Positions 1 through 9,425 of a DNA stretch of 64,000 bases are shown in pieces. The first letter of the stretch is position 1. Each line of letters opens with the position of its first letter. A model generated the notes under the pieces. That model had not been told where the DNA came from, did no database searches, and worked only from the letters and a program-made list of their open reading frames with translations. The DNA is from Streptococcus sanguinis (lineage in GTDB: Bacteria > Bacillota > Bacilli > Lactobacillales > Streptococcaceae): assembly GCF_003943735.1 (NCBI RefSeq), contig NZ_RJMV01000008.1:18915-82914 (forward strand). Direction: 5' to 3'. Made by a program: the position numbers and the translations under genes.

Positions 1-128
1 CCTTTAATATATTTTAGAACCTATCGTAAAATTAGTGTATAAAAATTAATCGTTTTTTATGATAATGTATAACACAAAGCTAAAGAGTATAAAAATTCAT
101 TAAAATCCGTCTCTTTTTCCTCAGGGGG

Positions 129-157
129 TTACTTTCCGCAAGGGCTTATTATATACT
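129..157 (+). promoter_or_regulatory. Promoter of the DUF3284 gene, probably giving a leaderless mRNA
   Basis: A -35 TTACTT (129-134) and a -10 TATACT (152-157) are separated by 17 nt. The ATG at 164 lies only 7 nt after the -10, where transcription would be expected to start, and there is no Shine-Dalgarno sequence in front of it. This suggests a leaderless transcript. Confidence 0.5.
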
Positions 158-163
158 TAATTT

Positions 164-601
164 ATGAAGATTATTAGAGAACTTCAAGTCACTTCAGATG
201 AATTTTATGACTTCTTGGAAAGCGAGTTTATGAATCAAATCAATCAAACTGACAATCAAACAAAAAAGATAGATAGGTTAAAGAAAGGACTTCGTTACTC
301 AAAATTGTCAGACAATGTCTATACCAAGACTGATTATGAGATTCTGGACTATCGTCGCCATGAAACCTACGTCATTCAAATCTCGTCCCACAGTGAAAAA
401 ACGATTACTTCCTACAAAACCAAGCCTTGCTCAAAAGGGCTGGAGGTTACGCTAGAACAAGAACAAAATAAATTGACAAAAAATTCAAAAAGCAAGCTCA
501 TCAAGTCGATGGGAGAGCTTCTCTACTTTGGTCGCCTTTCAGAAAATCTTTATAAGATTCAAGGAGAAATTGAGAAGGCTAGAAAAGGGAAAACTCAGTA
601 A
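164..601 (+). CDS. DUF3284 domain-containing protein
   Basis: This 145-residue soluble protein has no signal peptide or membrane segment. It starts MKIIREL and continues with a charged alpha/beta pattern that resembles the small DUF3284 family of streptococci and lactobacilli. That family has no established function and is often found near sugar-uptake genes. Here it precedes a GH20 hexosaminidase by 82 nt on the same strand, so a link with amino-sugar use is possible but is inference. The start is chosen because a -10 box lies directly in front of it; there is no ribosome binding site. The family assignment is from memory of the sequence pattern. Confidence 0.6.
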   Translation: MKIIRELQVTSDEFYDFLESEFMNQINQTDNQTKKIDRLKKGLRYSKLSDNVYTKTDYEILDYRRHETYVIQISSHSEKTITSYKTKPCSKGLEVTLEQEQNKLTKNSKSKLIKSMGELLYFGRLSENLYKIQGEIEKARKGKTQ

Positions 602-683
602 CAGGCAAATCCGAGCCATACCTTCTTTTTGTGCTTTGAGTTTTTATGACTCGCAGATATTCAAATAGTTTAAGGAGTAGATT

Positions 684-2645
684 ATGAAACAAGGCATCAC
701 ACCTCAATATTGGAAACAAGAAAACAGCGGTCGCTATTTCACTAAAGAAACTAAAATATTCAGCCCTCTGCCTATTTTGACCGACACCTTACTGGCTCAT
801 CCAAAAGTAAGAAATGATGGCCAGCTGGCTTTCCCTGCCATTCATTTCATAAAAGGGATTTCCCGAGAAGTCGGACAAGAGGTTATGCAGTCCTTTTCAC
901 TTCCCTATCCATCCAATCCTGAAGCTCACATCGTAAAGATTACTGAAGACGGCATCTTCGTTTATGCCTTGTCCCAACGCGGCCTGTTTTATGGGGCGAT
1001 TTCAATTATTCAAATGTTGCAGGATGGCTACTTGCCTTATGGCTTAGCCTACGACGAACCTGTCTGTTCCGAGCGTGGCCTCAAAGTCTTTTTACCGTCT
1101 CGTAAGAATATGGATTTCTTCAAGCAATTTGTGGATATGCTTGCTTTCTTCAAGTACAATACCCTCATGATTGAAATCGGCGGTGCTATGGAATATAAAA
1201 AACACCCTGAAATTAATCAAGAGTGGATCAAATATTGTTCTGAAATGGCTGAATACTCTGGCAAGACCAAAGAAATCCAAGACTATACCTTCCCTTGGTA
1301 CAAGAATGCCATTCACATGGAAAATGGTGATGGGGAGTTTCTAAGTCAAAATGATGTTAAAGATCTGGTTCTCTACTGTAAGGAACAATTTTTTGAAGTG
1401 ATTCCTGAGGTACCCTCTCTTGGCCACTGTGACTACCTGATGCTTGGCCACCCAGAAATTGCAGAAATCCCTGAAGATCCTTATCCAGACACTTACTGCC
1501 CTTCAAATCCTGCCTCTTATGAACTCCTCTTTGATGTTCTGGATGAAATCATTGAGGTCTTTGAACCTGAAGTCATCAATATCGGGCATGATGAATACTA
1601 TTCAATTGCCATATGTGAGCGCTGCAAAGGAAAGGCTGGAGCAGACATCTTCGCAGAAGACATTATCAAGATTTATGACTACCTCAAGCAGAAAAATGTC
1701 CGAACCATGATTTGGGGAGACAAGTTACTGAAAAATGCTATCGTTCCTGATGCAGGGCCTTTTGGTGGAGCAGAAATCATCATGTACACTCCCCAGTTCA
1801 AAAAAGATACAGGCACAAAAGTTGGCATTATGCCGGCAACCTGGCAGGCTATTCACCAGATTCCCAAAGATGTCGAAATTCTCCATTGGCTCTGGAGTTT
1901 GGATGAAAAACTGGAAGATGAAGTTTTAGAAGAAGGCTTTAGCATCCGTTATGGTAATTTTGAAGGCTATCTCTTTCCGCATTGGGCTGAGCATTTGAAG
2001 AAGGGGAGCAAGGGAGCTATCATCTCCAACTGGAGCACTTTAAATGAGGTAATCCTGCAGAGAAATGTCATTTTCTTCGGCTTGGCCTATGCTTACGAGA
2101 TGTTTTGGAATCATGGCTATCGTGATGAAGACTATGCGACTATCCGTGATAAAACCTTATCTTATCTCTTCCATTACCACTATCCCGACCTGCAGAACCA
2201 CTCGCGCAGTCTTGAAGCACTGGCGTATCCCAGCTGGATTGAAATTGGCTATGCTACTGACTATTTTGTGGAATACCAATGGTTTGTGGACGGTGTCTTC
2301 CCTGAAATGGAAACCTATCAAATCGGCAATATCCTACTAACCTATGCTGATCAAACCGAGTTCACTGTTCCCATTATCTTTGGAGAAAACATTGGCAAAA
2401 CAAGTGTTAACTGGAATCGGTCTACCAATACTAACCCTCTACCTGGCGAACCTATCTATAAAGTAGATGAGCAATTATTTGAAGTCTCGCTTAGCACCAA
2501 ACCTTATCAAAAAGAGCAGCAAACTTTCTTCGCATTTCCTATTCAAAACCCTTATCCTGAAAAAGAATTGAAGAATGTAGAGGTTCAAACAGAAGCTAAC
2601 AAAGATTGTCAAATTTTTGTTGATCGAATTGCCTATTATCACTAA
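684..2645 (+). CDS. Intracellular beta-N-acetylhexosaminidase, GH20 family
   Basis: This 653-residue glycoside hydrolase has no signal peptide, so it probably acts in the cytoplasm on imported N-acetylhexosaminides, releasing terminal GlcNAc or GalNAc. The GH20 signature is visible as I-G-H-D-E at residues 300-304. Asp303-Glu304 form the catalytic pair of substrate-assisted hydrolysis. An N-terminal GH20b-like domain covers about residues 1-130, the TIM barrel about 130-500, and a C-terminal region of unknown role follows. Size and lack of a signal resemble the pneumococcal cytosolic enzyme GH20C rather than the wall-anchored StrH. A good AAGGAG ribosome binding site precedes the ATG. No terminator is visible before the following MATE gene. 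Confidence 0.85.
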   Translation: MKQGITPQYWKQENSGRYFTKETKIFSPLPILTDTLLAHPKVRNDGQLAFPAIHFIKGISREVGQEVMQSFSLPYPSNPEAHIVKITEDGIFVYALSQRGLFYGAISIIQMLQDGYLPYGLAYDEPVCSERGLKVFLPSRKNMDFFKQFVDMLAFFKYNTLMIEIGGAMEYKKHPEINQEWIKYCSEMAEYSGKTKEIQDYTFPWYKNAIHMENGDGEFLSQNDVKDLVLYCKEQFFEVIPEVPSLGHCDYLMLGHPEIAEIPEDPYPDTYCPSNPASYELLFDVLDEIIEVFEPEVINIGHDEYYSIAICERCKGKAGADIFAEDIIKIYDYLKQKNVRTMIWGDKLLKNAIVPDAGPFGGAEIIMYTPQFKKDTGTKVGIMPATWQAIHQIPKDVEILHWLWSLDEKLEDEVLEEGFSIRYGNFEGYLFPHWAEHLKKGSKGAIISNWSTLNEVILQRNVIFFGLAYAYEMFWNHGYRDEDYATIRDKTLSYLFHYHYPDLQNHSRSLEALAYPSWIEIGYATDYFVEYQWFVDGVFPEMETYQIGNILLTYADQTEFTVPIIFGENIGKTSVNWNRSTNTNPLPGEPIYKVDEQLFEVSLSTKPYQKEQQTFFAFPIQNPYPEKELKNVEVQTEANKDCQIFVDRIAYYH

Positions 2646-2796
2646 ATTTGAGGCTTATTTCAAGCTATCAGGTAGAAAGAGCGAAGTTTATTCGGAATCA
2701 GAATCATCCAATTCAAAAAAAGCAGAAACTTTCTAGACATCAGGTTACTGGACATACTGATTGCTTATCCTATTTGAAACGAAAGGAGGTGGGAGA

Positions 2797-4146
2797 GTGA
2801 GTGAAAAGAAAACATTTCTGAAACAATTCTTACGTCTCAGTCTACCGTTTTCTCTTCAATTTCTACTGGCCAGCGCTGTCAATCTAGCTGATGTTGTCAT
2901 GATTGGACAGCTAGGGGAAAAACAAATCGCAGCTGCTGGTGCTGCCAACCAGATTTTCTTTCTCTTGACTATTGTACAGTTTGGTATTGGTAGCGGAGCT
3001 TCTGTCTTCATGGCCCAATACTGGGGAGCCCAGCGAATTGCCGATATGAGAAAAACCTTGGGATTAGTCTATATGCTGAGCGGGCTCATCTCCGCTTCCT
3101 TTACCTTAGTCGCTTTACTTTTTCCCAAGCAACTGATTGGTTTTTATATTCATGATTCCGAAGCTATTCAGTTGGGCGCCCAGTACTTATCTATCGTCTC
3201 CTGGACCTACCTGATGACAGCTATTACAACTTCTCTGGCTACTATGTGTCGCTGTAGTAACGAAGTTTTCTTACCAACTCTTGCAAGTCTCCTATCCATG
3301 GCGACCAATATCATTGGCAATGCCGTCCTTATTTTTGGACTGATTGGGTTTCCTAAACTTGGACTAGTTGGTGCTGCTATTGCCACCTTTATAGCTCGAT
3401 TGCTGGAGCTTTGCTGGTTAGTCTTTGGTGTCTATCGAACAAGGATGGCTGGAGCCGCTAGCATAGCTGAACTCTTTGCCTTTCACAAAGACTTCGTTTA
3501 TCAATTTTTGAAAAAAACCTTGCCAGTCGTCTTCAATGAAGGCGCCTGGTCTCTTGGAACATCAATTGGCTTGGCTATTATCGGACTATTAGGTACTGAA
3601 GTGGTGGCCTCCACCCAGATTGCTAGCGCCATTGCCCAAATTGGATTTGTCTTTGTACGCGGTGCGGGAAATGCTGTAGCTGTTATGCTAGGCAATACCA
3701 TCGGAGAGAATCAAGTAGAAAAAGCCTTACAAGATGCCAAGCGCTTCTTGCTTCTATTACCTCTTATCGGACTTATCGTCAGCGTCCTACTCATCTGGGC
3801 TATGCCTTTAGCTCTGAAACTCTACAACTTAAGCAATCAGACAGAGCAGCTAACCATCTTGATGATTCAGTTAAATGCCCTGTTGTTTATCCCAAAAGCT
3901 TTTAGTGTTGTTTTAATCGTTGGGATTTTACGTAGCGGGGGCGATACCAACTATGCCTGTCTGCTAGATATTTTACCTGTCTGGCTCTTCAGCATTCCAC
4001 TTGGCTATGCCTTGGTTAGTCTGCAGGCTCCCATTTGGCTAATCTTTCTTGTGATAAATGGCGAAGATATTCTCAAACCAATCTGGGGCATCCCTCGTGT
4101 TTTCTCAGGAAAATGGCTGCATAATCTTGTGCACGAGCGCATGTAA
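2797..4146 (+). CDS. MATE family efflux transporter
   Basis: This 449-residue membrane protein has about 12 hydrophobic segments and the MATE pattern (early P-F-S-L-Q and V-D-V-V-M-I-G-Q-L motifs, repeated in the second half). Such proteins export cationic drugs or toxic metabolites by Na+ or H+ antiport. The open frame can be extended upstream to a TTG at 2761. However, AAAGGAGGTG at 2782-2791 lies 7 nt before the GTG at 2797, so the GTG is the better start. The last residues are followed at once by a two-way terminator shared with the convergent regulator gene. The substrate cannot be deduced. Confidence 0.85.
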   Translation: MSEKKTFLKQFLRLSLPFSLQFLLASAVNLADVVMIGQLGEKQIAAAGAANQIFFLLTIVQFGIGSGASVFMAQYWGAQRIADMRKTLGLVYMLSGLISASFTLVALLFPKQLIGFYIHDSEAIQLGAQYLSIVSWTYLMTAITTSLATMCRCSNEVFLPTLASLLSMATNIIGNAVLIFGLIGFPKLGLVGAAIATFIARLLELCWLVFGVYRTRMAGAASIAELFAFHKDFVYQFLKKTLPVVFNEGAWSLGTSIGLAIIGLLGTEVVASTQIASAIAQIGFVFVRGAGNAVAVMLGNTIGENQVEKALQDAKRFLLLLPLIGLIVSVLLIWAMPLALKLYNLSNQTEQLTILMIQLNALLFIPKAFSVVLIVGILRSGGDTNYACLLDILPVWLFSIPLGYALVSLQAPIWLIFLVINGEDILKPIWGIPRVFSGKWLHNLVHERM

Positions 4147-4232
4147 AAAAGCATCTAAATCACAACATTACCACAGAAATCGGAAGTGCAAATCCTGACT
4201 AAAAAGGGTAATGAGAGTTAGGTGCTTTTTTT
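4145..4232. terminator. Bidirectional terminator between convergent genes
   Basis: An outer stem (AAAAAAGCATCTAA at 4145-4158 with TTAGGTGCTTTTTTT at 4218-4232) encloses a second stem (CATTACC 4166-4172 with GGTAATG 4207-4213). T-runs on both strands allow it to end the MATE transcript and the opposing regulator transcript. The nested stem is longer than a usual terminator. Confidence 0.7.
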
Positions 4233-4259
4233 ATTGGTTTGCTACTCTAACATACAATT

Positions 4260-6860
4260 TTATAACTTGCGCATCATCTGAATTAAAACACTAATCTCTG
4301 CGTCATCTATAAGAATCTTAAAGCTTCGCTCCACTGTTCGGATGATTTTCCTAACATGCTTATAGTCATCAGGGAATTTTTCGATAACACCAGCAATTTC
4401 TCTACTGCCCTTCTTCAGGCATTCTCCTGAAAGGGTTCTCTCCACCAGACATGCAATATGGACAAACAAGCCTATTGTTTGCTCCTCTGTCAGCTGATAA
4501 TAAAAATCAAATTCATCTAAAATAGCAGGAAGAATCTTTTTAATCTTAGCTAAGGAAGTATAGACAAATTGCTCTTCTAAAAATTGGTAAACTTTCTCAT
4601 AATCGTAGCTATTGACAGAGGTCGGTACAAACATCAATAATTTATCTAAGTGCTCCTTGGGTTGCTCAAAAACATCTTTAATGGAAATGAAAGGGATACC
4701 CATAATTTGGGGGTCGAAAGTTCCAACAAAAGCATGGACTTGATAGGTCTTTCTTAAAGCCATCACTTCCTCAATCAACATCTCCTTATTGGCAACTGAC
4801 AAAGCAATGACACGGTAACCCAACTTTGAATACTGATCAAGATAGTGCTTTAGCTGAAGAGAACCGCCCTCGCTAGTATAACAGAGTGTAATGATGATTT
4901 TTTCCTGGTCCCTATTTTTATACAGCTGATTCATTTCCATATGAAAAGCATGAAAGACACTGTCAATATCATTTTCTATCAAACAACGCCGTGCAATCCC
5001 CATGCCAATCATAGTAATGGGAATTGCAAATTCTCTGATTTTAATCAGAGTTTCTTCTCGAATTTTATCCAGCATTTCTTTAATCGATCCCATATCATAG
5101 AGAACGATGACACCTAAACCTTGGTCTAACCCCTCAATTTGCTCTTTTAATTTGCTATAGCTTTCCTCTAGAGATTCTTCTAATAGAATATCAAAGCCAT
5201 ACACTTGGTTATTTTTAGTCAGCATCTTGGTTGACTCAGCCAAGGACTTGGCAACCCCTTTACCATGCAGGACGTAGAGCAAGATAGGTCGTAGACTATC
5301 TTGTTTCTTTTCGGATTCAATAATAAACATGGTTAGGATGACGATTTCATCTATTGGAACAGCTAGTTGAAATCTTGTTTCTAGTTGCTTGGCAAATTTA
5401 GAACATTGTGCATACTCTATTGGATAATCCCGAATCACTTTCACAATAGCATCATTATCCAACTGCCGATTCAACGAGCCTTTCTGCTTAATCATCGCAT
5501 TGACATGAAGGCTGATGCCGTAATATGCCGTCGAATTAAGCTCTAGATTGAGTTCTTTTTGAACAGATAGAACAAAGGCTTGTACCAACTGAATCACTTC
5601 AGCAGAGACAATCGTCTCAAGCTGATTAAGATTTTTAAACTCATCTTCTTTCTCGACAAAAGGTTTGTATTCAATATAGCTTTGAATATAGTTTCTCACT
5701 GCCTCAAAAACATCATCCTGCTCAATGCCTCTTTCTGATAACTGAGTATATTCTGATTTAATTTTGTTATATAAATCATCCGACTCTTGCTCTGGAAAAT
5801 CCAGTAATCCCAACTCCTTATCATAAATTAGCACCTTACGTTTGCCAATCAATTCATCGATTTTAACTACATTATGACTACCTAAATGACGAATCCCTTG
5901 ATAAGGAATAGGCAAATCGTCATTACTGAGTGTTAAATCTTTTAGATCTGACCTCAAACTTCTTACAAAAGCATTGGCGCAAGCTGTTCGAACTGCATAT
6001 TCTAATTCTTTTATATTGCTAATATTCGCTGATAGGATGAAGGAATGAATGACATCACGCGGCACTTGAATATCATGCGCAGAATTCTTTGATTCGATAG
6101 CTAAAAAGTAATTTAGTAACTCTAGCTTTTCACTAATCGATCTATTCGGATAAGAAGGCAGCTGGATTACAACAGGAAGTTTATTGGATAAATGTTCAGA
6201 TAGCTTAGCGCTACTTCCGATAATTACCAAACCTTTCTTCTGACGTCTCTTTTGTTCTCCTTCTCTGTGATTCAGCCAGGAAATCAATCTATTCTGATCC
6301 GCCGAAGATAGAACTTGTATGTTATCTATAAATAAAATTCCTTCTGCCACTTTCTCAAATACAGACTTCGTCGCCTCTGAGCCAAATAACAACTTCAGCA
6401 AATCATCCAGAACATCAATATAGTCTAAGCAGTTAATTTTTTCAAACAACTGAGGCTTACTAATAGCTTGATTTTGAATGGCAAACTCCATCATTTTATT
6501 AACGAAGTGAGTTCTACCAGCACCGACCTCGGATAAAATAAGTACAGGAAGGGCATAATTTGGGTATAAAATAGCTGCCTGTGCTAACTGGATGGCTGTT
6601 CGCAGGCTGCCATTTTCACCTATAATGCTTGGAAAATCCAAAGGATTTTCTACAAATACCTCTTTTAACTTGTATTGAACTGGCCGTGTATTTCCTTTAA
6701 CGAGTATCCCTTCTTTTACCAATTGATTCAAAATAGTGCTCACATTTGAGCGTCGCATTCCTAAAGCAGCAGCAATTACTTTCGTTTCAAGGCCTTGCTT
6801 ATCATTCTTTAGTAATTCTTGCTCTAGATATTCTAAGACTAGTGTTTTGGCAACCTTCAT
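4260..6860 (-). CDS. LevR-like PRD/EIIA transcription regulator with a degenerate sigma-54-type AAA+ domain
   Basis: This 866-residue protein shows the LevR layout. A winged helix-turn-helix covers about residues 1-70, an AAA+ domain about 75-320, and PRD1 follows with His452. An EIIA-Man-like domain has His532 in V-L-H-G-K-G, an EIIB-like segment has Cys660, and PRD2 has His801. In this family PTS phosphorylation of these residues tunes activity. The AAA+ domain is unusual. The Walker A reads G-A-G-R-T with Arg116 in place of Lys, the Walker B is L-F-I-D-N, and the GAFTGA loop that touches sigma-54 is missing between L-F-G-S-E and V-F-E-K. It probably acts without sigma-54. It lies downstream of the aco operon on the same strand, and its target is unknown. 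Confidence 0.8.
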   Translation of the reverse strand: MKVAKTLVLEYLEQELLKNDKQGLETKVIAAALGMRRSNVSTILNQLVKEGILVKGNTRPVQYKLKEVFVENPLDFPSIIGENGSLRTAIQLAQAAILYPNYALPVLILSEVGAGRTHFVNKMMEFAIQNQAISKPQLFEKINCLDYIDVLDDLLKLLFGSEATKSVFEKVAEGILFIDNIQVLSSADQNRLISWLNHREGEQKRRQKKGLVIIGSSAKLSEHLSNKLPVVIQLPSYPNRSISEKLELLNYFLAIESKNSAHDIQVPRDVIHSFILSANISNIKELEYAVRTACANAFVRSLRSDLKDLTLSNDDLPIPYQGIRHLGSHNVVKIDELIGKRKVLIYDKELGLLDFPEQESDDLYNKIKSEYTQLSERGIEQDDVFEAVRNYIQSYIEYKPFVEKEDEFKNLNQLETIVSAEVIQLVQAFVLSVQKELNLELNSTAYYGISLHVNAMIKQKGSLNRQLDNDAIVKVIRDYPIEYAQCSKFAKQLETRFQLAVPIDEIVILTMFIIESEKKQDSLRPILLYVLHGKGVAKSLAESTKMLTKNNQVYGFDILLEESLEESYSKLKEQIEGLDQGLGVIVLYDMGSIKEMLDKIREETLIKIREFAIPITMIGMGIARRCLIENDIDSVFHAFHMEMNQLYKNRDQEKIIITLCYTSEGGSLQLKHYLDQYSKLGYRVIALSVANKEMLIEEVMALRKTYQVHAFVGTFDPQIMGIPFISIKDVFEQPKEHLDKLLMFVPTSVNSYDYEKVYQFLEEQFVYTSLAKIKKILPAILDEFDFYYQLTEEQTIGLFVHIACLVERTLSGECLKKGSREIAGVIEKFPDDYKHVRKIIRTVERSFKILIDDAEISVLIQMMRKL

Positions 6861-7023
6861 ATTCTACCTCACTGATATTTTTCTCCCATTATCGTCATTC
6901 AATTTATCTTATACTGCAGCTTGATTCACCTACTTAGAGCCTTAGAACTTACTCCCTATCATCCTGTCATTTCCTTATCTAAACATTATAAATTGAAGCA
7001 AGAGAATGATAGAATACATAAAA

Positions 7024-7056
7024 GCCAACTGTTAATGAGTGATATAAACAGCTGGC
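7024..7056 (-). terminator. Terminator of the 2-oxo-acid dehydrogenase operon
   Basis: GCCAACTGTT (7024-7033) pairs with AACAGCTGGC (7047-7056) with one wobble pair. On the minus strand the stem is followed by TTTTATG. It separates the E2 gene from the regulator gene. Confidence 0.65.
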
Positions 7057-7102
7057 CTTTTTCTTTATCATTCAGGAATGAAATTCTTTATTCATTCTTT
7101 TA

Positions 7103-8362
7103 TCAGAAAACCAAGTCGTAAGGAGATTCCAACTTGTCCGCTAAACTGGCTAGAAACTCCGCTGCAGGCTGACCATCTACGACTTGATGGTCAAAAGTCA
7201 GGCTGAGCGGCAGGAATTTCTGCTCATAGACCTGTCCTTGGCTGTCAAGAGCCAGCGCCGTTTGCAGGGCACCAACTCCTAAAATGGCCACTTCTGGAGT
7301 ATTTAGGATAGGAGTGAAATATTCAACCCCTGCTCCCCCGAGATTGGTAATACTGAAGGTTGAACCTGAGTAAAGAGCTGGATCTAAAGTGCCTTTACGA
7401 GCTTGGGTGGCCTCTGTTTTGATAGCTAAGCCCAAGTCAGCCAGCGTTAGCTTATCCACGTGTCGGATAACCGGCACCACCAGACCATCACTCAGCGCCG
7501 TCGCAATACCGATATGAATATCTTCTACTTCCTGATACTGACCATTGAAATACCAAGCATTGAGCTGAGGGTGATCTTTCAACGCCTTGGCAACAGCCTT
7601 TGTAAGCAGAGTCGTGATGCTGATTTCGCCATTTTCTAGTGGAGAAGCGACCTTATCCTTCATATCCTGTCTAAAGGCCATCAGCCGACTGATATCCACC
7701 TTACGATGCAAGGTCACCTGAGCAGATGTCTGGAGACTAGTCATCATCCGCTCTGCAATAGTCTTGCGCATACCTGTCAATCCTGCACCATAGTCAACTT
7801 GATCAGCATGTTGAAGGACTGCTGAGCTACTTTCAGGTGTTTGGTTTGGAAGTGCCTCTGGTTTATAATTTTCCACATCTCGTCGGGTAATACGGCCCTT
7901 GCCTCCCGTTCCTGAAATCAAGGAAATATCATATCCTTTTTCCTTAGCAATCTTGCGGGCCAGCGGAGTAATGAAAATACGACCCTGTTCACTTTTTCCA
8001 ACAGTGTAGGAACTTGCTGCCACAGTTTTTTCAGCTAGCTCTGGCTCTGAATCAACTGCTCCCTTATCACTTTCTGATTTATTCGCAGAAACTTCTTCCG
8101 TCTCCATACCTGGAATAGATTCTCCTGCTTCACCAATCCATGCAATTACTTTCTTGCACGGGACAGTATCGCCCGCCTGACTGATAATTTTTAAAATCAC
8201 TCCTGCGCTTGGTGCTTCTACATCGCTGGTCAATTTTTCAGAACTGATTTCCAAGACAGGCTGACCAGCAGCTACGGTGTCGCCTTCCTTGACTAGCCAG
8301 TTATTTATCAAACCTTCGGTCATTGTTAAGCCTAGCTTAGGCATTACAATTTCTGTAGCCAT
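7103..8362 (-). CDS. acoC: Dihydrolipoamide acetyltransferase (E2) of an acetoin/pyruvate dehydrogenase complex
   Basis: This 419-residue E2 core protein transfers the acetyl group from lipoyl-lysine to CoA. A single N-terminal lipoyl domain (residues 1-80) carries the modified Lys in S-S-E-K-L. A peripheral E3/E1-binding domain lies at about 130-170 (P-L-A-R-K-I-A), and the catalytic domain ends with D-H-Q-V-V-D-G, which holds the active His and Asp. It is the last gene of a four-gene operon with 13-18 nt gaps and is followed by a terminator. The family does not tell whether acetoin or pyruvate is the true substrate. Streptococcal complexes of this type are annotated as acetoin dehydrogenase but often act as pyruvate dehydrogenase. 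Confidence 0.9.
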   Translation of the reverse strand: MATEIVMPKLGLTMTEGLINNWLVKEGDTVAAGQPVLEISSEKLTSDVEAPSAGVILKIISQAGDTVPCKKVIAWIGEAGESIPGMETEEVSANKSESDKGAVDSEPELAEKTVAASSYTVGKSEQGRIFITPLARKIAKEKGYDISLISGTGGKGRITRRDVENYKPEALPNQTPESSSAVLQHADQVDYGAGLTGMRKTIAERMMTSLQTSAQVTLHRKVDISRLMAFRQDMKDKVASPLENGEISITTLLTKAVAKALKDHPQLNAWYFNGQYQEVEDIHIGIATALSDGLVVPVIRHVDKLTLADLGLAIKTEATQARKGTLDPALYSGSTFSITNLGGAGVEYFTPILNTPEVAILGVGALQTALALDSQGQVYEQKFLPLSLTFDHQVVDGQPAAEFLASLADKLESPYDLVF

Positions 8363-8375
8363 ACTTGCCTCCCTT

Positions 8376-9407
8376 CTATCTCTTCAGATCGTCAATCAAT
8401 TCTGCAGCAACAGTCAGAACCTTATCAGCATTAGGGATATAGAGCTGTTCCAGATTCACCGCAAATGGTACCGGCACATTTGGCGCGCAGACGCATTTCA
8501 CTGGACCATCAAGATAATCAAAGCATTTATCAGTCACTACAGCTGCAATATCCGTCGCTGTGTTATTGTGAGGGTTTGATTCATCAACGATAATCAGCCG
8601 TCCAGTTTTCTTGACTGATTCAAAGACAGTCTCCTCATCCCAAGGGGCTACCGTTCTCAAGTCAATCACTTCAACCGAAACACCATCTTTTTCCAAGCGA
8701 TCCGCTACCTCATAAGCAACATAAAGCATTTTACCGATAGTAACGATAGTGAGGTCTGTTCCTTCACGGCGGACAGCAGCCTTTCCAATTGGAACTGTAT
8801 AATATTCTTCTGGTACCTCTCCCTTGATACCATAGAGAGTCTTATCTTCTGAATAAATCACGATATTGTCGTCTTCAATGGAAGCCAGCAGTAACCCTTT
8901 AGCATCATACGGAGTTGCTGGAACAACTACCTTTATGCCAGGTATAGATCCAAAGAGACCGTAATATGAACCCGAGTGCTGAGCTGCAGCCGAAGCTCCT
9001 GCCCCATGCATGGTCCGCATTGTCATCGGAACCTTGGCCTTACCGCCAAACATATAGCGCATTTTTGAGCCTTGCCCCAGAATGGCGTCAAAGCAGAAAC
9101 CGATAAAGTCATTGAACATCAGCTCCGGTACTGGCCGCAAGCCAGTCAGAGCCATTCCAACAGAAGCTGACACGTATCCGTGCTCAGAAATCGGAGTATC
9201 AATCACCCGCTCTCGGCCGTATTTTGGCATGAGTCCCTTGGTTACACCCATTACACCGCCCCAAGCATCTTCGTTTTCTTCTTCCAAGTGCTTGACTGTT
9301 ACACCGCCAGCAATATCTTCTCCCAGAAGGATTACGGTGTCATCTTTTGCCATTGCCTGATCCAGCGCTTCATTGATTGCTTTCATAAATAACAGTTGTC
9401 TAGCCAT
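8376..9407 (-). CDS. acoB: Dehydrogenase E1 component, beta subunit
   Basis: This 343-residue beta subunit of the thiamine-diphosphate-dependent E1 decarboxylase has the typical transketolase-like pyrimidine-binding N-terminal half (L-L-G-E-D-I near residue 28, then E-H-G-Y near residue 75) and a C-terminal transketolase domain (V-I-D-L-R-T-V-A-P-W). It forms an alpha2beta2 E1 with the neighbouring alpha subunit. An AGGAGG site lies just before the ATG, and the gene follows the alpha gene by 18 nt, so the two are co-transcribed. The symbol follows the aco convention; pdhB would be equally defensible. Confidence 0.9.
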   Translation of the reverse strand: MARQLLFMKAINEALDQAMAKDDTVILLGEDIAGGVTVKHLEEENEDAWGGVMGVTKGLMPKYGRERVIDTPISEHGYVSASVGMALTGLRPVPELMFNDFIGFCFDAILGQGSKMRYMFGGKAKVPMTMRTMHGAGASAAAQHSGSYYGLFGSIPGIKVVVPATPYDAKGLLLASIEDDNIVIYSEDKTLYGIKGEVPEEYYTVPIGKAAVRREGTDLTIVTIGKMLYVAYEVADRLEKDGVSVEVIDLRTVAPWDEETVFESVKKTGRLIIVDESNPHNNTATDIAAVVTDKCFDYLDGPVKCVCAPNVPVPFAVNLEQLYIPNADKVLTVAAELIDDLKR

Positions 9408-9425
9408 TTGATCAACCTCCTTCTA

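Noticed and set aside
2761..2796. Upstream TTG start for the first MATE gene
   Set aside because: It would place the strong AAAGGAGGTG site inside the coding region; the GTG at 2797 fits better.
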